Translations under genes and position numbers: made by a program
Notes under the pieces: model-generated
Told to the model about the DNA's origin: nothing
The model's database searches: none
What the model saw: only the letters and a program-made list of their open reading frames with translations
Source of the DNA: Rhytidiadelphus loreus
Lineage: Eukaryota; Streptophyta; Bryopsida; Hypnales; Hylocomiaceae
DNA length: 64,000 bases
Reading direction: 5' to 3'
Assembly (NCBI GenBank): GCA_947034895.1
Contig: OX344763.1
Coordinates: 17,081,001 to 17,145,000, forward strand
Part shown: one piece after another, positions 24,991 to 37,242 of the stretch
How positions within the stretch are numbered: position 1 is the stretch's first letter
How the letters are laid out: each line of letters opens with the position of its first letter

Positions 24991-25833
24991 TTTAGGGTGC
25001 AACATCCTATATTCCTACATGACATCATTCAAAGGTGATAGAAAATGTCCTCAACAACATTTCAGAGTTAAGGTGATTCTAACTTGCTAGTTCATATTTG
25101 ATTTGATTTTCAAATGAACACATATTAATAGATGAAGCTTTGATAGGACAACACTAGGGTATTGTGGTGTGTAGTATCAGACAACTATGTTACAAACACC
25201 CTATTTTGCCATTCAAATAAATTTGTAAAATATAGAATACAATTGTAATTTGGTTTTGCTATTTGATCCTTACACTATGATGGATGCTTTCTACACATCC
25301 ATGCAATTGATTTAAAAATATTCACCACCAATGTTTTTCAATCAATTATCAAATAAATAAAAAAATATTAAATGAAACAATTCACCAAAAATGGAGTTTA
25401 ATTCTTTTGAAAATTTGGTATGCTTGATTGAGATTGCATAAGAATTGAATGTTAATTGTGCAAGACAAAATTTCAATTATATTCTATATTGTGCAAAATT
25501 CTTTGAATGGCACATTGGCAGATAGGGTGTAGCGAAACCCTAAAACTCAAAAAACAAGACACTCCAATCTTGAAATTAGTATAGAATGCGGTTACAACAG
25601 AAATTTACTCAGGTCTGACAGGTTTGGTGGAACAGTCTGTAATTTTGTCACTCGAATTGGAATTGACGGCATAGAACCTCAATTTTGTAGTCTAATACTT
25701 CGGGAACTAAGTACAACATAAACGTTTAATTTTAGGACGAAAATAAGGCTAGCAACTGGAAAATAACGCCCCGTCTTTTATTTTTGTCCTAAAAATGAAA
25801 CGGATGCATTCAACAAAGCAGCGATGTCAATGT
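24991..25833. other. Intergenic, 3' of RAR1
   Basis: AT-rich sequence. The last 280 bases are less AT-rich and probably include the RAR1 3' untranslated region. No other gene is visible. Confidence 0.4.
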
Positions 25834-28655
25834 TCACGCTGCATCTTCTGGATTTGCATCGTGCCAGCCTTTGGCGCATGGAGGTATTTCCAGGAACTCA
25901 TCAAACTCCGTCACATGCACATCACAGCATTTCCACTGCACAGAGACAAATGACATGATACGTCGCAAATTATTTCAACGTTACGAATGTCAGTAAAAAC
26001 AGGAACATGATCAATGACAACCAAATCTGCACGCTTTACGGATTAAACAGGGTTTTCAGCAAACTGAACATTTAAGAAATTAATAGACATCGTCATTTAA
26101 GAAGCTTTCCCACGATTCATGGGGAGGTTTCTCTGATCACAATGATCATAGAAAGGCCTCCCTATGACCATGAATCATAAACCTCCCCACGAATCATAGG
26201 AAAGATTCTCTTGATGATGCTGTATAAAAGTTCCTGAAACAGCTTTACTGAAGGCCCTGTTTTGAACATGTGACGAAGAATCGCAGAGGATGAAGCACCA
26301 TACCCCTTTTTGTCGATCGTGAAACACTGCAGGACCAGGGTGATAACTACATGCTGCCTCGTGATTGTCCTTTTCTGTGAATGAGTTGCCGCAACCTTTA
26401 TGTTTACATACTTGTTTGGCATTTATGTCGATCACCTTGGGTGGTAAAGTCTTCTTTACAGGTTCTGAAATTTTGGGAACAGGGGCTGGAGAGGGTTTGG
26501 CGATTGCTCCAGTTAGTTTCTGAGCCCCTACAATACAAAGAAAGGAGTTTATCTGAACTGAACAATATGAAGCCTAGTACATGTATCCTAGGTCAACGCA
26601 GTTGAAGAGGAGCACCTCAATTTCAAAAGTAGAGGCAAAAGCACACCAAGGAGAGGACAGACCATGATCGGCGCAGAAAAATCCTTGACGACATCGTCCA
26701 CATGCGGCTTTCGCTGCATCTAGAACAGGATCACCAGTCGTAGCCATCTGCATGGGCTTGGGAGCATTAGGACTTGGAGCTACCTGAATTATGGGCTTCT
26801 CAGACGAATGCTTTCCCGTTGCGCATCTATGTAAAATCCCACCATTCGACTGATCAGTCGATACTGGACTATGCTGTTTCATCACTATAGAGATCTGCTG
26901 TAAACTATTTTCCAAATATCATATTCAATGAAGATGAACTGCAGCATCTGAATATGCATAAACGGTTGCTAAAGCAGTGTCTCTCCACAAGTGGCAGATT
27001 GCCAGTTCTTCAGTCCAAAATTCTTCAGATTTCTCCAATATGTCAACATGATATACTTCAACTCTTCTTGCAACATCAAGACCTCAAGGGTATCTAAATA
27101 CGTACCCAGGTAGGCTCAGAAACTCGCTGAAATCATGGCTGCGCTGTTTACAGCAACTCCACTCCTTGCCACCATCATGAAACAAAGGCTGCACAACCCA
27201 AATTCACCTTAGCACCTTCCAGTAAAGGAAACCAAAAATGACCCATTGTTGCAAGTCTGATTGTGAAATAGAAAGAGTAAGAATACAAAAAAACTCTAGG
27301 GACCTGATCCATTTCGTGTACTGACCCCGGTGACTACAGTAACTCACATATTCACAAACTTGCTTGGACTTATTAGCACATGGTTTAAGCATGACTTGGC
27401 TAAATGTTTATGGTCACTGGCCATTGAATGGGAATGGGGTTGTCTACTATCGCTACTAGTGGTCTACAACCTCCCACTTTGAAATTGCATGAGGAATTCA
27501 GAATGACAACCTGGTTTCAACAGATTTGGCTCTTGTACCCAATATGATCTTTCCACAATTTTATAGCAATCTCCCAAAAATCACTCTCTTAATATGTTGA
27601 AATGCACAAAGTGACGCCAAAAGAATCCTCTACCTTACAACGTGTAGATAACAACTCATACACTTCGATAGCCTCTCCTAATAAATAGCCTCTCCTAATA
27701 AAATCACTCAAATCGATCAGACATTGCGGGAACACAATACCAAGGTAATGGCCTTACCGGCTGTCCGATTGAAGCAGCGACCATACGCATCCACAGTAGA
27801 CGAAATCCACCAACAGATAACAGGAAGATATGTCAGAACAGACCTTAATAAATAACGGTATCAACGTGCACTATTTGCAAACCTCTTAAAAACCACGCGG
27901 ACTTGCACTATGATGAAATTCCTTTGTACAGTAGGGTTCAAAAACAATGACTCTCAAGCTGAATCCAATTGTGCGGAAAGCATAATTGAAAATAAAGGAT
28001 ATACTGGTGGTTTGATACACGACTCTCGCGATATAGAAATTCAGACAGGACACGTGCAGAACAATGAAAAATTATTGAAATCATCTAAACGGACCGGTTG
28101 AGCTGAATAATTAATGTTTCAATACATTGGGACACATCATCATTCTAACAAGAGAAACTCGATTCTTTCCATTCTCTCGTGACTAAACAGAACAACGACA
28201 TTCAAAACAACCTCGATTTCTAAGGATCGAAATAGGAGCAATTCAAAGCGCAACAATTTCGTAGTGATCCCATAACTGAATAGGCACGGCACCTGTAAAG
28301 TCATCTGAACGAACCGGACGAGCTAAATAATTAACAATTCAATGCTTTGTAACGCATCATTTACAGTGGTCGCGCAAACCAGAGGCACTTGACTCTTCCA
28401 TTCTCTTGTGACTAATTAAAATCCCAAAGAGCAAGGAGTTTCAACTATTCTCTAAGAATCAAAATAGGAGCAATATTCAAGGTCATCGAGCACCGAAACC
28501 TCACCAAAATCGAAATGAGACTCTATCAACGACATGTAAGAACAACACTTTACCCCAGAGTGATAGCGGCAAGAATCCTCCGCATTGTTGTCGGGAGTGA
28601 AATTGGCATCGCAGCCAATCCGTTGGCATTGGAGAGAACCTGACGTCGTCGCCAT
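25834..28655 (-). CDS. RAR1: RAR1-type CHORD zinc-binding protein (5 exons, 224 aa)
   Basis: Exons 28554-28655, 27106-27188, 26663-26826, 26304-26527 and 25834-25935 total 675 bases and join in phase with GT-AG borders. CHORD-I spans about residues 10-68 (C10, C15, C29, H32, H38, C46, C47, C63, H68). The plant-specific CCCH motif [13 protein letters not shown] lies at 104-116. CHORD-II spans about 157-216, with [27 protein letters not shown] and [10 protein letters not shown]. All expected Cys and His ligands appear present, and the length matches plant RAR1 (about 220-230 residues). Plant RAR1 binds SGT1 and HSP90 and acts as a co-chaperone that stabilises NLR immune receptors; that role is known for angiosperms and inferred here. 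Introns 1, 2 and 4 contain repeats. The start is the ATG giving [10 protein letters not shown], right before the first ligand. Confidence 0.95.
26104..26210. repeat. Inverted repeat in RAR1 intron 4
   Basis: ctttcccacgattcatgggg at about 26104 pairs with ccccacgaatcataggaaag ending about 26210; the arms continue into aggtt and aacct, with about three mismatches in 25. The loop contains tgatcacaatgatca, another small dyad. A stable intronic hairpin is possible. Confidence 0.7.
27296..27642 (+). repeat. ~350-bp dispersed repeat in RAR1 intron 1
   Basis: It matches the inverted segment 36799-37135 along its whole length: gggacctg, gtgactacagtaactcacat, gtcactggccattgaatg, tagtggtctaca, caacagatttggctct and atctcccaaaaatcac. 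Only the promoter-proximal third is shared with 3410-3540. No coding frame is seen. Confidence 0.75.
28081..28475 (+). repeat. Tandem duplication in RAR1 intron 1
   Basis: Two units, starting at 28081 (tcatctaaacggaccgg) and 28301 (tcatctgaacgaaccgg), each continue with gagct(g)aataattaa, ccattctct(c/t)gtgacta, tctaaggatcgaaataggag (second copy slightly altered). The offset is about 220-230 bases. The second unit ends about 80 bases downstream of exon 1. Confidence 0.75.
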
Positions 28656-30756
28656 TGAGGACAGGCTCAAGTGAACAAGAATACCTGATCGAGTGAGAGA
28701 AAAAAGAGATTGTTCTGAGGATTCGTTCACTCTGTTGAAGTCGCGACCGCCATCGCCAGATTCAATTTGCAATTCTGACACTGGTGCTTCGCGAACTCGG
28801 AACCCTAATATTCGTGCATCGAAGGAAGACTCTAGAGAATGGGATACTACCGTCAGTCCACTTTAATGTTACCGAATAGACCCCCCATGTGATAATAAGT
28901 TTGAAATTATTTTTACTTTCATCAAAAAAAAATTCTTAAAAAAAATTAATTAATGTTGGAATTTATTTGGTATTGACATAAAACAAAAGCACATTTATCA
29001 GTACACAAGTTAATTTAGTATGCACAAATGAATGGATGGAAGTTTATAATATTATAGATAAAATCAATATAAGGTTTCAATGATTTCAAATATTGCAATT
29101 TTCATTCACTTTTCATCCGATTTTCAAACATCCAAAATTTACCATCATTATTTTCATCTACAATCCATTCAAATATTTGCACTTTTTAGACCACATTCTT
29201 CTATAATTCATCCAAATAAGTGTGAGGGAGTTTCATACTAATTGAATTTGCTTGTATAGTTGAATATCAAATTTTCAGTCATTTTTAAAACACCAAGTTA
29301 ATATATGAATTTAATATTATTTTTAGATGTTGGTAGTACTATTTTTGATTGAATAAGTATAACAAACATAGTTGATGAGAAGTACCTACTCAATAATAAA
29401 GTGACATTCTATTAGTAAGAGTCATCTTCTAAAATTTAAGAGTTCAACTATAAGATATAGTTCTAAACATCATATTTGAGTTGTGGTAAAAATATAGAGC
29501 AAATTATTTAAAATTAGCAAACTGCAAATTGTAGTAGTCAAATGAGAAAAAACCCAATTTGGACTTTAATTATGTGTCTCCTATGACCTTTGAAAATCAA
29601 CCAATAAGTTTCAAGACACTAAAACCTCTAACTACAATAGGTTGCCTATACCAACTATTGGTTGTGCAATATATTAGTCCAAATAAATATAGCTCAAATT
29701 ATTTTGACCTCATAAGAATTTTAGATATGCAAAAGCACACAAGTATATAGCAAATATCCAACAGTTAAATATGGAGTACTAATTAACTAGAGTGGAATAC
29801 ATCATTCTCACAATTCTATACAATATATTCTATCAACAAGTTAGTACACCTAGTATATTTTAACAATTGTGGCTTCTTAATTTTAAGACTTAATTGCAAC
29901 ATTCAAAATAAATTCTTTTGGCAAATATATAGAAAACCCAAAGCTTCCTAAGCCTAGTTTCTAATCCGCTTGATAACTCTAAATGAGTATTTAATTGTTG
30001 TTTGAAGTTTATAAGCATGATTCTTAATGTAGAACGACACAAAATTTGGTTCACACTGATGATCCTCACTACAAGACAAACTAATGGCGAGTTTCCAGAT
30101 TTTTTAATGCGCTCTGTAATTAAAAAGAATGTTCTTCACTTTTCTTAAAAAATTCACAACAAATTTCAAATCTTCACCAAAAAACTCCGAGAATAATATG
30201 GTTTATAGAAGACACGCGGTTTCATCTCTCGAAAATAAAAAACAAGTTTCATTCATATACTGGCAACGTGGAGAATACCAAACGAAGGATGAAGAAAGTT
30301 TGACACCATCCTTACAGGATCAAGGCAACAGGAATTGTGAACCAAAGAAAGGGAACATTGATATGTCAAGCACTCGTTCTTTAGTATGATAAGTTCAAAC
30401 CTTTAAGCAATACATTGTCAGTAGAGAACATCACTACTCCAAAGATCAATGTGGACTTGCCACGACTCACCGAAGACTATTTTGAGGGATTCGCAACCTT
30501 CTCATATGCCGCCAATCACTGCTGTGTCAATAAAAACATGGCTACACTGTCATCGATGAAGATTCTCCCGTCAATAATCTAGACATTACTGACGCTGTTG
30601 CAACGCCTCCTGCTGTAGTATTAGCTGCGTAGGTTTATCTTTGAACGTTCTAACTCCCTAATTTCAGCTGCATCTGACCAACACTTGGCACATCTGGTAC
30701 CGAAGGTTCAACTGTAACCATCCTCATCTATCTTCACAAATTTCAAAGGATAACTA
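28656..30756. other. Intergenic between TPR gene and RAR1
   Basis: The first 200 bases are mixed in composition and probably hold the RAR1 promoter; the rest is strongly AT-rich. Frames at 29559-29750 and 30129-30389 show no motif or exon structure. Confidence 0.4.
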
Positions 30757-33700
30757 TCACACTTTCCATATCACACGACCTAGTCTCACATCAATCAGAA
30801 CCTGTCCCTCCTTGGACGTCTCGTTACCCGATGATTTCTGAACGCCATCCAATTTCATCAAGTCTGTTAGAAGCCGAGGGCCCTTCCACATCATGTTGGC
30901 CCATTTCTTTACTCTCTCGGCCTCTTCATCACGATTAGGGAATTTGGATACGATTTCAGCATAGCGAGCTGTGGTTTACACAAGAAGACAAGCTGTCAAC
31001 AAGAAGGTACAGCACAAATCATCTCATTGATCGACGACTTTAGGACACTTTCTGATATCCCACATGTGATAATCCAATTCAAATCGCGCATGTAACTATC
31101 CTGAGCCTGTGCTGAACGGAGCTTACAATGCTCAATAGTGTCCAAATTTGAAGAATAAGACATTTCCTTCACGAAATGAGGTTTGAAAAACTAGCGGTGC
31201 GAGATCCAGTTAATCTTGGCTATAATTGCCTGGAATATACAGCAGACAATTCGCAGTATCTGAGTGACATTCTCATGGACAGTAAGAAGCAGAATAAATC
31301 CGTACCTCTTGAAAGGGCCATTATATCAACGAGTTCCACAAGTTTCCCTGTATCTAAACACAGTAATAAGGTGCAATCAGAACCACGAGTAGGTTTAGGA
31401 AGACGATTGTGCTCATGCCCACATTTTGAAGAGTTGGAAGAATTTTTTTTCATATAGCAGCTTGTATAAGAGAGGAGAAGAATTATGGCAACTTGTGCAG
31501 GAGTAGAGCAATGGTCAATAATAATAGCTACAGTAACAGCTCAATACCATTGTGGTTGGTAGCACATACCTAGAACATCTAAGTCTGGACTTCCCATATA
31601 TTCTTGAGAGCGTCGATATAAACCCTGCACAACGGGCATTCTTAGAGCGTTTCTACTTCAAGTATATGCATAGGCCATAGAAAGATAAATCTGATAATTC
31701 GCTATGAGAACATAAAAAAAGAGAGGAAAATAACAACAAAAGAAGACATAACAAGAGGAAAAAACTGAGGTAAGAGGATAGTTTAAGGTGACTGAGCTGG
31801 CTCACTAACCTCTGCTATAATAAAGCTATCACCACTGCCTTTGACTTTTCCTCTGCGTGCGTACACATCCGCAAGGCATGCTAAGGTGATGCCCACCCGT
31901 GCATGCCTATCACCTGCCAGAAGATAAATGATTGCAAGAATGTCATTGTGACGGACATATTTAGAGCTACATTCACAGTCCATCTCACCCCAGAAAGAGC
32001 AGTTCTAACTCACCATTAATCTTCTCTGCAAGAGTCAATGCCTCTGTAATTTTCCCCTCTGCTTCCTCGAAATCCCTAAGCGCATGTAAACACCATTCTT
32101 GAGGATCAGCTGTCAAATATGCACTTGAATATGACTACACAACCAGGTACCACACTTCACGACTTAATCAATGACCAATAATGCAAAACCACTCAGAATC
32201 CATTGCACAAAGTCTCGTCATGGGTAGCTGGATCTCTTCTATTGCATAATTAGCTGCCAAATTCACGTCCATTGTGTTGATAACACGAGGGAAATTACAT
32301 ACCCATTGTGAGTAGCAAGTTGCCCTAAGCCAGCTAGAGCCCCAACGTGAACTTCGTCAGGGGTCATAGCAACTGAAGCCAACGTCATTTCACCAGCTTC
32401 CTTCGAGTTTTGAATGATCGCGATAGTTTTTTCATAGAGCTCGCCAGCAATTTTCAAGGAACCTCCCACATGAGCACACTGAGCAACGCTCAACACTGCA
32501 GCAGCTGAGATACAAATTCGGCACTCCAGTTAGTTTCTTGAGTTGAGAGAATGACTGCAAATTGAGGAGACGTCTATTGCCATGATTTGAGAGAAAGTCT
32601 GTCTCTTTCAACTTAGATGCTGCTGATAAGTCTACTTCTACTAGATTTATGGGAAGGGACTAGATGTAGTTCGTGTCCACTAATCAAATGAAAATTTTGA
32701 TAGCTGACTAGCTTGAAACGATCAGCACCTTCTAGCAATGCTCATGAGAGCTGATTTCTCCAAACCTGGGTTTAGGTATTTACAAAGAGAGCAGGTATAA
32801 CAGAATAAAGACTCACCAACCCCCGCTGTCTGGCGAGAATTTTCTCCTAACCATGCAGGAACATCTTCAAAAAGGCGCGAATCAGCTGGCACAAGCACGT
32901 ACCCCCCAAAACAAGAGATCTGATTCAGGCTACAGTTTACTGTGACGACATAGACCACAACAACAAGAAGCAAATTTTTTCCATGTTCTGACCTCTAGTA
33001 AAATTCCACCATAACAAGCTGAAATGGGAATCTATCTCTCAAAAGAACTCCATACCAGCTCCACATCGTGCACATACTAAAGCAGATAATGCCGCAACAG
33101 CTTTGCTACGAAACTGAAGCTCCATGAGCACGTCTGTTGGCACACCCTCACTTGCAGCCGCAACAAGCTGGCCACAGCTGTGTGCGTACCTTAGAGCCGA
33201 CTCTTCCTGAAACATATCAAGTACATTCAACCAATTTATAGAGTAACAAACAGTAATCACTCATTAACAGCACCTCACAAGTTGATTGACATGAAACAAA
33301 CTGAGAATACGCACATAGGTTTACAAAACCGAAATAACTTCAGTACACTAAGGAAGGTCTCATTCAGGTTACTTGCTGCAAGCGTAGGCATAATCCAGCC
33401 AAGGCTTCCAAGGCGGCCACTGTAATTTAACACAAACAACACAATAAGTTCATGGGAGTAAGAGCGTGTCTCAGAGGGTTGTAGGCAAAAGCAGTCAATA
33501 GTATAAATCATTGGAGCACAGGCTGGGGCTTACTTACCTCGGACCTCTAAACCAGCCGGTTCAAGGTCACTAGCCACCTGTAAAGCTTCTACAGCATCCG
33601 TCAATCTTGCCCTGTTTATTTATGCAACAAAAACAAGGGACACGTTACTGTAAATAGAATATGAGACTCTGATGGCAAGCAAATGCGAAACAGACTGCAT

Positions 33701-34590
33701 TCTGAAAAAGTTTACATTCGTTCCCACATGGACTTAGGACAAGACGCACCTGTCGGCGTAAAATGTAGCCAGGAATAGCAGCACACGGCCAGTTGCATTG
33801 GCTGCCGATACTCCTTCATTAAGAAGAAATACTCTTCCTTGCTCCAAAATGCGAATTGCCTCCCCATGGGCTGCTTCTGCAGCGCACATTTCATGTTCCT
33901 TTGAGACAAATCACTAGTCCAACGTATACGCATCAACCACAGTACGAAGCACAGATTGATTGCAACCGCTATCCAGCATCTTTCTGATCTGTCACTTCGC
34001 AACTTCCTTCGCCCAAAACACCATTCAATACAAAAACTCTGCAGAGAGATATCATGAGGCGATAACTGGAAATGAAATTGAGATATACAACTGAGATATA
34101 CAAACCGCTTCTCATTATATCGAGAGGTTGCGCTACAGTGACCGCATTTCATTGCAAGAAGCTGCACATTGATGTGCAGAGCATGAAAGTAAAACCTAAT
34201 TAAGATGGATGGCGACTCCATCAGGGCTGCATGAGCTCTACAACACTTCGGCTTACCCTGATTCCTACTAGAGGCAGCGTACTTGATCATTTCTGTTGCA
34301 ATTGACTCTGCATCCGGCTTGGCTTTCTCACTGCTGTTGCTCCCAGCGTACCATCGCTGTTGTCCGGAGCATCCGTGTTTTAGGTCAACCAACGCGTCTA
34401 TAAATCCTCTTCGACAAGTACTCTGTGCAAAAACATTTCGCAAATCCTCGATATGATGACCATAGCTCCCGACACTCGATTGGGGCAGAAAAAGCGAAGC
34501 ATACACTGGAGCTGAAATAGGTCCGAGAGCCGCGATCCGGTGAAAACACCTCTTGTTCACCCTTCGGAAGGCGAGTGCCGCTACAGCCAT
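30757..34590 (-). CDS. TPR-repeat protein, probably mitochondrial (11 exons, 499 aa)
   Basis: Exons are 34257-34590, 33750-33876, 33538-33611, 33373-33419, 33056-33206, 32817-32885, 32299-32504, 32014-32134, 31810-31913, 31570-31624 and 30757-30968. They total 1,500 bases and every junction agrees in phase. The N-terminus (MAVAALAFRRVNKRCFHRIA) is basic, Ala/Arg-rich and lacks acidic residues, as in mitochondrial presequences. Helical pairs typical of tetratricopeptide repeats follow from about residue 112, for example GRVLLFLATFYADRARLTDA, AALEALAGLCLRLQ, WCLHALRDFEEAEGKITEAL and RVGITLACLADVYARRGKV. TPRs mediate protein binding, and the partner is unknown. The C-terminus (MMWKGPRLLTDLMKL onward) is not a repeat. 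One donor is GTAATT (after residues ATHNGY), chosen over a nearer GTATGT because only it keeps the frame. It resembles kinesin-light-chain-like plant TPR proteins; that comparison is from memory. Confidence 0.85.
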
Positions 34591-35054
34591 CGTTAAATTA
34601 CAGCTGGACGCTCATTCCTTTCTTCAAATTACAGCGCTCCTTCGCTGTCTGCGCACTCTGCATACATCAATCGAGACTTGGCGTCATCACTTTTGACGAT
34701 CACTGCACACAATTATGCTTCCCTCCTCCATTTCAACAACTTCAATTCACCTCAGAACTCAGAAGATCAAAATCCAATCTAGCCAGACACGTCATATACG
34801 GTAAGAAACGGGAATCATTGCGTATTAGAAGATGCGATCGCAACATAGAGTAATTTAAAGAGGACTAGACATTCTCATTTAGTAAACAAAAACAAAAACA
34901 AAAATATGCAAACAATAATATTAGTCACTGGATAAAAATTTGTGTGATCTCGATACATAAAATCGATAACACAAGACCTGCTTGCATATGTTCATATACA
35001 GAGCGTCTTGAAATATTACATGCGCAAATGGACACCGCGAGAAACAATTGTCCC
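34591..35054. other. Region upstream of the TPR gene
   Basis: Probable promoter of the TPR gene. A short poly-A/TA-rich segment with (caaaaa)n repeats lies near 34887-34910. No further gene is evident. Confidence 0.35.
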
Positions 35055-35276
35055 TCACCAAAGATCGCTCCCAAAATGAATTGGCCAAATCGGGAAACTA
35101 ATTTCGCAAAATTCCTCATGCACAATAGTCTCTTCCACTAAGTTATAACTCCAGTCTTGCGGGAATCGGAAGCTGTAAAAATTAGCTGTGGCCTGGAAGG
35201 AGAATCTGCCCTGCGCATTGACAGACAATTGCGAAGGTCCAGAGTCTGGGAGAGGACTCGTGGAGCCGTCTGCCAT
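35055..35276 (-). CDS. Orphan 73-codon frame or isolated first exon
   Basis: The frame opens with ATG at 35276 (MADGSTSPLPDSGPSQLS) and stays open to TGA at 35055-35057. The residue choice looks protein-like, with aromatic-rich phrases FSFQATANFYSFRFPQDWSY and ISFPIWPIHFG. A possible donor (TG|GTGAGG) at 35058 would turn it into a first exon, but I found no convincing partner in the 460 bases before the TPR gene. It may be a small gene, a truncated gene or a captured exon. I do not recognise it. Confidence 0.35.
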   Translation of the reverse strand: MADGSTSPLPDSGPSQLSVNAQGRFSFQATANFYSFRFPQDWSYNLVEETIVHEEFCEISFPIWPIHFGSDLW

Positions 35277-36345
35277 TGGAGAAGACAACCTCAGATTTAT
35301 AACCGGTGATTCCGGATATGGATACGAAATACAGGTTATCAATATATTCAGAACATAGGGTTATCAATCACCTTGTCGAAGCACTAAAACACCTTATCAT
35401 CACGGTTTCTTGTATGACCAATATGTCTGAGGTTAAGAATAAAAAGAAATTCTATTTAAACACTTTAGAACTAAGGTTGTTGAGAGTTTATATACAAATG
35501 TAATAATATGGAATTTAGTATATGTGAGAAGGAATTATTCAATCATTGTAACATTACATGTAAATATATAATATGACATTTCAAGATTTCAATATATATA
35601 TTTTTTGAAATGATGATATTATATAAATATCATCAATATAATATTAAAAGGATTCACAAAGCCTAAATTTTCTTTTATTGCATTTCTTTGTTACTAACAC
35701 TATGTTATCACACATTTATACTAATACTATAAAATTTCATATAACATGTACTTTGATGGTCCAAATTGATAATGAAAATCTTGAATGTCAAACTAAGTGT
35801 ATGGTTGCTTGTAATAACACTGTTCACTAGTGGTACAAGTTCCCATTGTACTTGAAAGAGAATTAGGCATCTAAAAGCAAATGTTCTTCTAAAGGATGAT
35901 TCCTTACCTAATTGTGAAAAGATGCTACTAATCTAAAAGGTCTGATGGATGACTTCATTGTTACCTACAGAAACAAAGAATGCACTATTGGTTCAATAAT
36001 TGGACTATTTTAGTGACTATCTTGATCATGGGCACCACATTGTGTATGAAACTGGCTCACAGGGTACGATCGATTGATACCCTGATTTGCTGAACGTAGA
36101 GATCCTGACCTTTGGAAAGTATTTATATCCGGGTATCCGGGTATAAATCAGAGGTCGTCTTCTCCACTTTCAGATTCGGAGGTGGAGAAGCTTCTGCAAG
36201 GTCCAGAATTCTGCACAATCGCTGCCGCGATTCCAGTCGTAAGGTAAACAATTTTTGATTTCAAATATAGATGGTTGATTCTTCGATCTCTGTGCTGTTC
36301 TTGTACGTGAATTTGTTGTGGATCTTAGACGGGGAAGGTAGCTCG
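35277..36345. other. Intergenic, 5' of the acyl-CoA-binding-like gene
   Basis: AT-rich until about 36050. Near 36128-36146 the sequence atccgggt is tandemly repeated. A probable non-coding leader exon ends near 36237, with donor candidates GTAAGG and GTAAAC a few bases apart. Confidence 0.35.
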
Positions 36346-36798
36346 ATGCTGGATGACGAGTTACTACACGGCGTAGTGGCTTTGAGTCTTCTGCCACGGA
36401 ACGAGCTGAAAATGCTTAACCTGACGGTATCATAGAGATCAAGACTGTGCTTGGCAGAATCTTGGCCATGGAGTATTGTTCCTTTCTCGTTCTTTATCGA
36501 AATTTGAGTTCTTAGGGTTTAGGAGTTCCTGCTGAGTGTATCACGGTTTCTGGTATATGTAGTGTTCCGAATTCGTTTGCTTATGAATTTGAGAAGGGGC
36601 GCAAGGGCATTTCTGATATTTTGGAATGCTGTGGTGGGTTTCTGATAGAGCCATTAATGTGCTGTGAGGGGGACCCCATTGTAACTGGTAATCCTCAATT
36701 TTAAGGAGTTGATTGAGTTCCTTACGGGAATTATGTGTGGAATTTGTCACTAGATACCGGTACCTCGCTCTAGCCCCTTGAGTGTGAGGCCTTATTAG

Positions 36799-37135
36799 CT
36801 AAGGTAGAGTATAGTATTTTGGCACTTTCACAGAATTCTGTAGGTGTGTGAGTTTTGGGAGATTTATGGAGCTAGGGAGAGATCTATGGGCAAATTTGTT
36901 GAGATCAAAACTCTATCGCTACGTATGAATTTCCTATGCAATTTCGATGTTGGATGCTGTAGACCACTATTAGTGACAGTAGGCAACCTCATTTCCATTC
37001 AATGATCAGTGGCCGTAGACAATTAGCTATGTCATGCATACAGCGCTTGCTAGTAAGTCCAACCAAATGTGTACGAATAGATGAGTTGCTGTAGGTACAA
37101 GGTCAAATTTGTGGACGGGATCTGCAGGTCCTTAA
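36799..37135 (-). repeat. ~350-bp dispersed repeat, inverted copy
   Basis: On the minus strand this copy follows 27296-27642 block for block, with about 75-80 percent identity by eye. It sits between a possible upstream exon (36346-36426) and the main exon of the acyl-CoA-binding-like gene, that is, probably in an intron. Confidence 0.75.
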
Positions 37136-37242
37136 CGGCTTACTATCCGTCACCTTCAGGTTTTAGGGTTCTGCGAGCTTTGAAAAGGCTTAGTATCACG
37201 TTTTCTTGATGATTGCTGACGCGTGGGTGTGTCACATGCATA

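Noticed and set aside
33712..34590. A single 292-codon frame at the start of the TPR gene
   Set aside because: It reads through a good GTAAGC donor at 34256. Spliced exons give continuous TPR helices whereas the read-through part is unlike them.
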